This document shows positions 1 to 6,080 of a stretch of 6,146 bases of DNA, piece by piece. The stretch is from the NCBI GenBank assembly GCA_036825655.1, contig DAISXU010000131.1, positions 1 to 6,146 on the forward strand. Reading direction: 5' to 3'. Made by a program: the position numbers and the translations under genes. Below the pieces are notes generated by a model that searched no databases, had not been told where the DNA came from, and saw only the letters and a program-made list of their open reading frames with translations. This DNA comes from JALQTD01 sp036825655. GTDB taxonomy: Bacteria; Bacteroidota; Bacteroidia; Flavobacteriales_D; Sanyastnellaceae. How positions within the stretch are numbered: the first letter of the stretch is position 1; each line of letters begins with the position of its first letter.

Positions 1-40
1 CTGTCTATTGGATAGCGAGTAAAGACCACGGAGCAATGAC

Positions 41-96
41 ATGCGAAAGAAACGTTCCTTGCGGCTTGCCGCGGGGAGCGTTTCTTGCGCTCGCAT
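41..96. terminator. Long imperfect hairpin after the TPR membrane-protein gene
   Basis: The segment folds on itself. Bases 41-46 pair with 91-96, 47-54 with 79-86, 55-58 with 74-77 (one G-U pair) and 61-64 with 69-72, closing on a CTTG tetraloop at 65-68. A four-base bulge (87-90) and a few small defects interrupt the stem, giving about 22 pairs in all. It begins nine bases past the stop of the minus-strand gene at 106, where a terminator or mRNA 3'-end stabiliser would sit. No U-run follows on the minus strand. On the plus strand a small inverted repeat (98-108, TGACGGCGTCA) and five T's (109-113) follow, so it may also act on transcripts from the left. A dispersed palindromic repeat is the main alternative. 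Confidence 0.5.
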
Positions 97-105
97 TTGA
101 CGGCG

Positions 106-1896
106 TCATTTTTCTAAATGCTGCATGAGCATGCTGCGGAGGTTGTTTAAAATGGGGTCCGGTTCCGCATTGGGAAGGACATTCAACAATGCCATAGCCC
201 GTTCGAAGTCGGCCAACGCTCCTGGAAAGTCCTGCGTTTCGATTCGGAAGAAGCAGCGCATCTTATAACACAGGATGTCGTTGCATCCCGCCTCGATGGC
301 TTGCGTCATGATTTCGGCGCCCTTCTCGAATTGTTGGGTTTCGAAGTAAAGGGCGCTCAGGTTCATGTAGAACGAAGGTGGCTCGAGGTCCTTGGAGCAC
401 CGGAAGTAAAACGCTTCAGCGGTTTGAAAATCCCCCAGCTTTTTGGCAGCCAATGCTACGTTTTCAAACGACTCCGAATGGGGTTTCCATTCGGCTGCTT
501 TCTTGAAGTAGTGCAACGATTTTTTCGGTTCTGAGTCCGTAGTCATCACCCCGAGGGCAGTGTAGAGGTAATGGTATTTCTCAGGTTCAAACCGCGGGTC
601 AGGCGTTCGGTCTACTTGTTCAAAATCTTGCTTTGCCTGCGCGAATTGGCCACGCTCGTAATAAAGTGCCCCCCGCATGCCGTTGGAGAAGGTGGCTGAT
701 TCGTGAGATAGGTTGTGCGTCCACAGGTCGATGGTGCTGCGCCAGTATTGGGTCTGAGCGTAAGCCAAACCAGCCAATGCTACCGCCACCAATCCGCTGG
801 CGCCTTTGATCAAGGTCGGATGCATCCGATGGCCGCAGCTCAAGAGCGCAATCCAAAATCCTAACAAGGAGACGTATCCATAGCGGTCTGCGTAGGGACC
901 CAAATACGAGGTCACCAGCGTGGTGTGCAGCAAAAGATTTCCAGCGAAAAAGAGAATCCCAAACACCAAGAGTTTGTTCTTCCTCAAGCGATACAACGCC
1001 CATCCCATTGCGCCCATCCCAGCCCAGGCACCCAACGTCAGAACGGTCCAGGGGTCTGAGGGCCAATCGTATACAATTCCAAGTTTCCATGGGAAGAGCG
1101 CCTTGACTGCGTACCACATGAACTGAACGGGCACCAGAATCAACGCGTTGTAATCGCCCGTAAAGGCGGATTGTCCCCCTCGAAAATGCAGACTCACGGC
1201 TACGAAAGCAGCCGAAATGGCAAAAAAAGGAACCTTTTGGATGAGCCGTTGCCGATCGATCAGTTGAGGTCCTCGCCATGCATCGAGTAGGAACATCACC
1301 CCTATGAATGGAAGCATTTGCACTTTGGCAAAACAACCCAGTGCGAAAAGTCCCAGCGCACCGAGGTAATGCCTTCGATCACCTCCCACTAAAAATTGAT
1401 CATAAGCGAGCAGAGCAGCTAAGAAGAAACTGGTGAAGAGCAAGGTGCTCGTTGCTGAAATCCAACACACCGCTTCGACGGCCAGTGGGTGCAAGGCAAA
1501 CAGCAAGGACAAGAGAAAGGCCAGTGAATCCTTCAGCAACAACCGTTTCCCCACCCCGAATACCAGAGCAGCGTTGAGGAGATGCAACAACAGCGAGAGC
1601 ACATGGAAAGGCGCAGCTGAATCGTTGCCGAATCCAGAGTTGACGAGGGTAAAGAGTAGGGTAGTTAGCGGCTGGTACATGCCCACTGTAGCGCTGGAGA
1701 ACATGCCTTTGAGGTTGGCCAGGTCCAGTGAATTCACGAAAGGGTTTTCGAGTATTTGACCACCGTCGTCGATGTCTGTGAAGCCGTAGCTTAGGGATGC
1801 AGCATATACGCCAATCGTAAGGAGGGATGTTGCCCCGATGTATTTCCAGTGCTTCATATGCAAGCTAAAATAACTAGGTAAATGGCGCCGCCTCAT
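106..1896 (-). CDS. TMTC-like multi-pass membrane protein with C-terminal TPR repeats (putative GT-C glycosyltransferase)
   Basis: A 596-residue integral membrane protein that probably transfers a sugar from a lipid-linked donor on the outer face of the inner membrane. Donor and acceptor are unknown. About ten hydrophobic segments fill residues 15-380. Family-like marks are an acidic DD pair at 43-44 just after the first helix, as in the first outer loop of GT-C enzymes; FHVLSLLLHLLN at 97-108; ALHPLAVEAVCWIS near 134-147; and ADRYGYVS at 336-343. The C-terminal third (about 400-570) is soluble and holds degenerate TPR repeats, for example ALYYERGQFAQAKQDFEQ. Several bacterial TMTC-like proteins have this order. 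The frame opens at a GTG (2007) directly after a TAA. I prefer the ATG at 1896, which leaves a short basic N-terminus (MRRRHL) before the first helix; the ATG at 1857 is also possible. No -7 box was found upstream and no sugar-pathway genes are nearby. The membrane-plus-TPR architecture is firm; the enzyme activity is inferred. Confidence 0.8.
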   Translation of the reverse strand: MRRRHLPSYFSLHMKHWKYIGATSLLTIGVYAASLSYGFTDIDDGGQILENPFVNSLDLANLKGMFSSATVGMYQPLTTLLFTLVNSGFGNDSAAPFHVLSLLLHLLNAALVFGVGKRLLLKDSLAFLLSLLFALHPLAVEAVCWISATSTLLFTSFFLAALLAYDQFLVGGDRRHYLGALGLFALGCFAKVQMLPFIGVMFLLDAWRGPQLIDRQRLIQKVPFFAISAAFVAVSLHFRGGQSAFTGDYNALILVPVQFMWYAVKALFPWKLGIVYDWPSDPWTVLTLGAWAGMGAMGWALYRLRKNKLLVFGILFFAGNLLLHTTLVTSYLGPYADRYGYVSLLGFWIALLSCGHRMHPTLIKGASGLVAVALAGLAYAQTQYWRSTIDLWTHNLSHESATFSNGMRGALYYERGQFAQAKQDFEQVDRTPDPRFEPEKYHYLYTALGVMTTDSEPKKSLHYFKKAAEWKPHSESFENVALAAKKLGDFQTAEAFYFRCSKDLEPPSFYMNLSALYFETQQFEKGAEIMTQAIEAGCNDILCYKMRCFFRIETQDFPGALADFERAMALLNVLPNAEPDPILNNLRSMLMQHLEK

Positions 1897-2109
1897 CGTG
1901 CTTTCGTCATCTATCCCAAGCTGCTTGTTGAAATTTGAGTAGGATAACGTGGAAGGGCAATGTGCATGGGGGATGCCCGCGAGTTTTCTAAGCGCCGAAA
2001 ATTCCACTTACATTCACTTAATCCCATCATATCATGCCGGAGAGTGTGCAAGTGGCACGTGTTGGATGGGGTCTGCTTCTAACTGACCAGAGCTATTCCA
2101 AGGAAATTG

Positions 2110-2117
2110 TATCTTTG
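2110..2117 (+). promoter_or_regulatory. Bacteroidota -7 element (TATCTTTG) for the ATP-grasp gene
   Basis: TATCTTTG matches the Bacteroidota primary-sigma consensus TAnnTTTG at all six fixed bases. It ends 67 bases before the ATG at 2185, giving a leader of roughly 60 bases. No convincing TTG -33 element lies about 20 bases upstream, so the promoter may be weak or need an activator. It sits in the 288-base divergent region 1897-2184. I saw nothing else supportable there except a near-repeat of ATTC(C)ACTTA at 2001-2020. Confidence 0.55.
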
Positions 2118-2184
2118 AAGTTGATCGAATTGGCTTCAATAGCGCCATTCTGTTCATCTGTTCTTTTGCCGAAATTATTCCAGC

Positions 2185-3405
2185 ATGACCCTTCGAGATT
2201 CAGTTAACAAATACGTCCAAGAGTCGGTTGATTACCACATGACTTGGCTCTTTGATCAACCCATTGCAACACACTCGGATCGAATGGAAGGTTTGAGGCG
2301 CGCAGGTTTAATTCTGAACAAGCTCATTCATCATGCGGGTACCCAATTTTTGCATCATGATGGGTACTCTAAAATGACGATTTCTGACAAGGCAAAAGAG
2401 ATCATGAGGGTTTTCAACCAACGCCCTGAATATGAAATTGGCACGTACCGGACGGATTTTGTTTTTGGTGCGGAGGCCCAGCCCAAGTTCATAGAGATCA
2501 CATGCCAATTTTCTATGAATGCCTTCTTTCAGTCAGCCATTTTCAACCATTTCTCTCAGAAATACGAGCAGAATCAAGGTTTGGGGGCCTCCCGCGTGGA
2601 GACCTACGATGATTTCATTCCATTCATGGAGCAGAAGATTGGGAATGCGCGTTCGATTTGCATCATCAAAGGCAGAGACAAGATCCAGGCTTCAAGGTTT
2701 TTCGCTCCGATTTTTAGAAATGCTGGATACGAGGTGAAGGAGGTACTCTACACCGATGTTTGGGCGAATCGAAATTTCATAACGCAGTCTTTCGTAATAA
2801 GCGAAATCATGATAGACGAAATCGAGTCCATGTCCATGGACGAGATTCGCCTCCTTGCTGACTGCAACATGGTCAATGATTACAGGACCATCTTCATTGC
2901 TCACGACAAGCGTTATTTTACGTTGTTGGGGGATCACGAATTGCAGAAACAAGTGCTGACACCCCAGGAGATGGCGGTGCTGAATGAGTTCATGATCGAA
3001 ACGCATTCCATGGACCGTCCCGGATTTAATGTGCAACTCGCCTTGGACAACAAGGATGCTTGGGTATTGAAGCACATCAACCTTGGCCGCAGCAGGGATG
3101 TGTATGCGGGCTTGGAGTTTGATCAAAAGGGCTGGGAGGAGCTGTTGGGCTCCATTGACCATGCTCAATTCATTCTTCAAGAATGGGTGCCCCAAAAGCC
3201 TTATGAAGGAACCATTCAAGGGAAGAAGCACCAAGATTATCTCACAGGGACGTTGCTTTACTTTGACAAGGAGTACTTCGGTTTGGGGTTGTTCAGGGCA
3301 TCATCGCACATCGTTGCGAACAAGGTGGACAACCGGAACATCTTCCCATTGGTGCTTCAAAGTCCAGATCAAGGAAAGAACTTGGATGTGATCCTGCGGT
3401 TCTAA
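2185..3405 (+). CDS. ATP-grasp family protein, circularly permuted (glutathionylspermidine-synthase-like) type
   Basis: A 406-residue soluble protein with no signal peptide or membrane segment. The family activates a carboxylate as acyl phosphate with ATP and joins it to an amine, making an amide or peptide-like bond. In the N-terminal half, YRTDFVF (88-94) and FIEITCQFSMNAFF (102-115) resemble the R-x-D and E-x-N nucleotide/metal strands of permuted ATP-grasp enzymes. Residues 155-240 look like the Rossmann-like pre-ATP-grasp part (ICIIKGRDK at 158-166, TIFIAH at 235-240). In the C-terminal half, AWVLKHINLGRSRDVYAG (292-309) looks like the ATP-binding lysine strand (K296) and glycine-rich loop, FILQEWV (329-335) like the adenine-contacting strand, and TGTLLYFDKEYFGLGLFRAS (354-373) like the metal-site strands, with N379 and N383 nearby. 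The Asn of E-x-N appears as Thr106. The gene converges on the 2OG-oxygenase gene with overlapping stops. Substrates are unknown; the fold assignment rests on motifs alone. Confidence 0.7.
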   Translation: MTLRDSVNKYVQESVDYHMTWLFDQPIATHSDRMEGLRRAGLILNKLIHHAGTQFLHHDGYSKMTISDKAKEIMRVFNQRPEYEIGTYRTDFVFGAEAQPKFIEITCQFSMNAFFQSAIFNHFSQKYEQNQGLGASRVETYDDFIPFMEQKIGNARSICIIKGRDKIQASRFFAPIFRNAGYEVKEVLYTDVWANRNFITQSFVISEIMIDEIESMSMDEIRLLADCNMVNDYRTIFIAHDKRYFTLLGDHELQKQVLTPQEMAVLNEFMIETHSMDRPGFNVQLALDNKDAWVLKHINLGRSRDVYAGLEFDQKGWEELLGSIDHAQFILQEWVPQKPYEGTIQGKKHQDYLTGTLLYFDKEYFGLGLFRASSHIVANKVDNRNIFPLVLQSPDQGKNLDVILRF

Positions 3406-4235
3406 GCCCGTTCGCGCATGCGGACCCGCAACAAATGCCTGTTTTCGTCAGTGAAGGCTGACCTGCCGTGGAGCATTGTTTTGTTATGGAGAATCACCAA
3501 GTCCCGGGTTTCCAATGTTCCAGAGAGCGTGGATTCGGATGAGTTGACAGCGTTCCTCATGAATTTAAGTGCCTCAATCATGCCGTCATCGAAGAGAGAA
3601 GGATCAACTTCCAAACACCGCTCAATCACATCGCTGCGGTAACGGATGGTGTTCCCAACAAGGATAGGACCTGCGTTGAATTCAATTTCAGCTTCCAGGT
3701 TCTTTCGAAAGACTGTCGGGATGAGAAATGGATAGTTTTTCGTCCGTAACAAATGCTCGAATCTCTCCCCATCAGGGCTTTTTCTGATTTCTTTCAAGAG
3801 GTTGGATGCGCTTAATAATAGGGACTCACCTCCACCGCATTCCGCCTTCGTCACGACAAAGAGGCAAAAGAAATCTTCGGGGTTCTCGCTGAAGGCGCTG
3901 TCCGTGTGAAGCTCAGCTTCTGAGTTTCGCTCTGAGTGGGTAACGAACTTGCTTTCTGAGTATGGCATGGAGCGAATGCTCCAAACCAAAGAGTCTGCTG
4001 AATGATTGTGTGGGATGGGTTCACCGAGTTGCTGACAGAACGATAAAAACTGTGCTTTTGTTTTTTCGATGTCTTGGGTATCAAAAGGCATGTCCCTTAG
4101 CAAGGCAAAGCCATTCCGTCTTAAGTCTTCCTGTATCAACCGAACCAATTCACTCGAGTGTGGATTGTTTGTAGGGTATTCCGCGTAGCTCATGCTGTGC
4201 GAAGCAGGCTTGTACGATCCAGGTCGAGTAATCAT
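3402..4235 (-). CDS. TauD/TfdA-family Fe(II)/2-oxoglutarate-dependent oxygenase (clavaminate-synthase-like)
   Basis: A 277-residue cytosolic enzyme expected to couple decarboxylation of 2-oxoglutarate to hydroxylation or another oxidation of a small molecule. The iron triad is visible: His110 and Asp112 in ELHTDSAF, and His256 in ILHNKTMLHGRSAF. Arg270 in RHLLRVR lies 14 residues past the distal histidine, the spacing of the 2OG-binding arginine in clavaminate synthase; Arg266 is also near. GFALLRDMPF (about 42-51) is the usual start of the core in this family, and the length is typical. The frame runs upstream to a GTG at 4304, but the -7 box at 4274-4281 lies downstream of that GTG, so I chose the ATG at 4235. 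An ATG at 4193 is also possible. The gene is separate from menB (137 bases upstream) and meets the ATP-grasp gene tail to tail. The class is secure. The substrate is unknown; free or carrier-bound amino acids are common in the clavaminate-like branch. Confidence 0.88.
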   Translation of the reverse strand: MITRPGSYKPASHSMSYAEYPTNNPHSSELVRLIQEDLRRNGFALLRDMPFDTQDIEKTKAQFLSFCQQLGEPIPHNHSADSLVWSIRSMPYSESKFVTHSERNSEAELHTDSAFSENPEDFFCLFVVTKAECGGGESLLLSASNLLKEIRKSPDGERFEHLLRTKNYPFLIPTVFRKNLEAEIEFNAGPILVGNTIRYRSDVIERCLEVDPSLFDDGMIEALKFMRNAVNSSESTLSGTLETRDLVILHNKTMLHGRSAFTDENRHLLRVRMRERA

Positions 4236-4273
4236 GGCTTCGGGTGATGAAATCACGGAAATCTGAATATACA

Positions 4274-4281
4274 CAAATTTA
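4274..4281 (-). promoter_or_regulatory. Bacteroidota -7 element (TAAATTTG) for the 2OG oxygenase
   Basis: Read on the minus strand the bases are TAAATTTG, a perfect TAnnTTTG. It ends 38 bases before the ATG at 4235, giving a leader of about 30 bases. Twenty bases upstream sits GTG (4302-4304), a near match to the -33 TTG. This promoter lies in the 137-base gap between menB and the oxygenase, so the oxygenase need not depend on read-through from menB. No clear terminator for menB was found in the same gap. Confidence 0.6.
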
Positions 4282-4372
4282 CGTGAATATGAGTGGAAAA
4301 TCACCGTTAGTTTGTGTTTTTCAACGATTCATCTAAGTCATGGGTTCTTGATTCCGAGGTGTTTGTCGGGGG

Positions 4373-5215
4373 TCAAGGGAATTTTGGAAACTTGGAGAAG
4401 TCGCGAGAGCGCTTTTCCAGGAATGCGTCGCGCCCTTCTTTTGCCTCTTCGGTACCGTAGGCCAGCCTTGTCGCTTCTCCTGCATAAACTTGCTGTCCGA
4501 CCAGGCCATCGTCGATGAGGTTGAATCCAAATTTGAGCATCTTGATGGCTGTGGGGCTTTTCGTCATGATCTCTTGTGCCCAATCGTAGGCGACTTGCTC
4601 GAGTTCATCATGCGGGACCACCTTGTTGACCATGCCCATTTCAAAAGCCTCTTGCGCGGAATAAGTCGCGCCGAGGAAGAAGATCTCTCGGGCGCGTTTT
4701 TGGCCTACCTGACGGGCGAGGTAAGCAGATCCAAAGCCACCATCAAAACTCGCGACGTCAGCGTCAGTTTGCTTGAATTGCGCATGTTCCTTGCTCGCCA
4801 AGGTCAAATCGCACACCACGTGCAAGCTGTGTCCTCCTCCCACAGCCCAACCCGGAACCACTGCGATGACCACCTTGTTCATGAAGCGAATCTGACGCTG
4901 GACATCAAGGATGTTGAAACGGTTGATGCCATTGGAACCTTTGTAGCCTGAATTCGAGCGCACGCGCTGGTCTCCCCCCGAACAAAAGGCCCAACCGCCA
5001 TCCTTCTTCGATGGTCCTTCACCTGTTATGAGCACCACGCCGATTTCCTGGCTCTCGTGACAGTGGACCAATGCTTCCCACAATTCATCGACCGTTTTGG
5101 GCGTGAAAGCATTCCTTACTTCCGGACGGTTGAAGGCGATTCGGGCCACCCCGTTGCAAGTTGTGTACGTGATTTCGTCGTACTCTTTGATAGTCTTCCA
5201 ATCGATTGCAGGCAT
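4373..5215 (-). CDS. menB: 1,4-dihydroxy-2-naphthoyl-CoA synthase
   Basis: A 280-residue crotonase-superfamily enzyme of menaquinone synthesis. It performs the intramolecular Claisen (Dieckmann) ring closure of o-succinylbenzoyl-CoA to 1,4-dihydroxy-2-naphthoyl-CoA in the cytosol. Family marks are ARIAFNRPEVRNAF (24-37), FCSGGDQ (77-83), VVPGWAVGGGHSLHVVCDLT (119-138), FKQTDADVASFDGG (147-160), VGQKRAREIFFLG (170-182) and AGEATRLAY (245-253). Subtracting 34 from the Mycobacterium tuberculosis numbering places its Asp185, Ser190, Asp192 and Tyr287 on Asp151, Ser156, Asp158 and Tyr253, all present. Asp151 marks the bicarbonate-independent MenB type; E. coli-type enzymes have Gly there. The frame opens at TTG 5239, but that TTG is part of the -7 box, so I chose the ATG at 5215, which gives the usual MenB N-terminus. 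No other men genes are in the window. The identification is essentially certain. Confidence 0.97.
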   Translation of the reverse strand: MPAIDWKTIKEYDEITYTTCNGVARIAFNRPEVRNAFTPKTVDELWEALVHCHESQEIGVVLITGEGPSKKDGGWAFCSGGDQRVRSNSGYKGSNGINRFNILDVQRQIRFMNKVVIAVVPGWAVGGGHSLHVVCDLTLASKEHAQFKQTDADVASFDGGFGSAYLARQVGQKRAREIFFLGATYSAQEAFEMGMVNKVVPHDELEQVAYDWAQEIMTKSPTAIKMLKFGFNLIDDGLVGQQVYAGEATRLAYGTEEAKEGRDAFLEKRSRDFSKFPKFP

Positions 5216-5236
5216 GGCCAAATGTTTGAGTTGCCC

Positions 5237-5244
5237 CAAAGTTA
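5237..5244 (-). promoter_or_regulatory. Bacteroidota -7 element (TAACTTTG) for menB
   Basis: On the minus strand the bases are TAACTTTG, a perfect TAnnTTTG. It ends 21 bases before the ATG at 5215, giving a leader of about 15 bases. Twenty bases upstream is TTC, one base off the -33 TTG. It lies in the 54-base gap between the MetA-like gene and menB, so menB probably has its own promoter even if some transcripts read through. Its last three bases are the TTG that opens the longest menB frame. Confidence 0.55.
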
Positions 5245-5269
5245 CGACCTGATATCTGCTGCCGGAATG

Positions 5270-6010
5270 TTATGGATCCTCCTGGGATTGAGAAAGGGTG
5301 AAGGAAAGCCCCAAGCCGATTTGCAGGTCGCCGCTTTCAAAGTGCCGTCCATAGACGAAATCGAGCAGCATGTCCTCTGCGACTTCTCTTTGAAAACCGA
5401 GGTTCAGCCGCAAGCTTTCTCCACTGAAAAAATAAGGCTCGACAAAACCAACCCAGCCCTGGCGACCCAGCTCCCGAGCGAGTACCATGGAACTCATCCA
5501 GGTGCTGATTCCGTTGTCCATTGACCATCCCGCATTGGCAGAAAAACTGCTGAGATCGCCCAGTGGCCGACCAAAACACAAGCGATGGCTCATCGGTACA
5601 CGTTGGCCAGTGGACCAACCACCAGCTGGATTGATGGCCAATTCTGCGAGCCAGGCTGCATCCCATTTTTTCCAAAAGGATCCTGGCAATTGGATTTTTG
5701 CCCCCAGCATGGCCTGCTCCACATCGCCGATCACTTGAGCAAACCTCGCCCCGAGGCGCAACTCGATCCGCTCGTGGAGGCCATATCGGATGACTCCCTG
5801 TGGAATTGCGTAGCTGAAGCCGGGATTGCCATCGGGTTCGGTAAACCAGTTCATTTGGCCTCCAACTTCAGCGCGCATGTAACCGAGCGGAACCAAAGTG
5901 GCAGCAGCGGATTCGCTGGGGCGATCGGTCGCCAAGTCGCCCTGGCCGAAAGCTCCAGAAACGAGAAGCTCCGCTCCGAGTAGGCAGAAGACTATCTGAA
6001 GAATGCGCAT
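5270..6010 (-). CDS. Putative outer-membrane beta-barrel protein, MetA-like (phenol-degradation MetA family) transporter
   Basis: A 246-residue exported protein. Residues 1-22 form a signal peptide: MRIL, then a hydrophobic core, with likely cleavage around AFG-QGD. No lipobox cysteine follows, so it is not an evident lipoprotein. The mature start TDRPSESAAATLVPLGYM, then GVIRYGLHERIELRLGARF and GAKIQLPG, resemble the 'MetA-pathway of phenol degradation' putative outer-membrane family, whose real substrates are mostly unknown. The rest alternates short amphipathic strands and aromatic turns (FVEPYFF, LLDFVYGRHF, LQIGLGLSFTL), as expected for a small barrel. It ends ...SFTLSQSQEDP, without the usual terminal aromatic residue of barrels. 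The frame opens at TTG 6058; the ATG at 6010 begins exactly at the signal peptide and is preferred. A one-mismatch -7 box (TATGTTGG, 6032-6039) is weak. It lies 54 bases upstream of menB on the same strand, with no evident functional link. Confidence 0.72.
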   Translation of the reverse strand: MRILQIVFCLLGAELLVSGAFGQGDLATDRPSESAAATLVPLGYMRAEVGGQMNWFTEPDGNPGFSYAIPQGVIRYGLHERIELRLGARFAQVIGDVEQAMLGAKIQLPGSFWKKWDAAWLAELAINPAGGWSTGQRVPMSHRLCFGRPLGDLSSFSANAGWSMDNGISTWMSSMVLARELGRQGWVGFVEPYFFSGESLRLNLGFQREVAEDMLLDFVYGRHFESGDLQIGLGLSFTLSQSQEDP

Positions 6011-6080
6011 GTGTTCAGGGTTTTGAGGTATCCAACATACGAAACGAACAGAGAACAAGAGATTGCGCTAATTTCGGGGC

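Noticed and set aside
1..42. Short minus-strand open frame from an ATG at 42 to the left edge, starting MSLLRGLYSL
   Set aside because: Only 14 codons are visible. It starts inside the foot of the hairpin and has no recognisable motif or promoter.
620..1336. Long alternative reading frame (238 codons) inside the TMTC-like gene on the same strand
   Set aside because: Its product is rich in Arg and Ser, has no family resemblance and lies wholly inside a convincing membrane-protein frame, so it is a frame shadow.
2056..2061. CACGTG palindrome in the divergent intergenic region
   Set aside because: A six-base palindrome is expected by chance and no extended operator symmetry surrounds it.
2088..2095. 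Minus-strand TAGCTCTG as the -7 box of the TMTC-like gene
   Set aside because: It has one core mismatch, no -33 element, and lies nearly 200 bases from the preferred start.
2692..3234. Open minus-strand frame of 180 codons opposite the ATP-grasp gene
   Set aside because: It is antisense to the motif-bearing part of the ATP-grasp gene and shows no domain, so chance is the better explanation.
4305..4372. Weak hairpin (TTGA/TCAA, CGA/TCG) after menB as its terminator
   Set aside because: The paired stretches are only three to four bases, with a mismatched spacer and no U-run.
4490..4951. Open plus-strand frame of 153 codons opposite menB
   Set aside because: It is antisense to a highly conserved gene, and its product shows no independent motif or start signal.
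6032..6039. Minus-strand TATGTTGG as the -7 box of the MetA-like gene
   Set aside because: It has one mismatch in the core, and the nearest TTG upstream (CAA at 6056-6058) is only 16 bases away instead of about 20. Possible, but not supportable.
6069..6076. TAATTTCG as a -7 box for the plus-strand partial gene
   Set aside because: It has one mismatch in the TTTG core and ends only four bases before the ATG, which would need a leaderless transcript.
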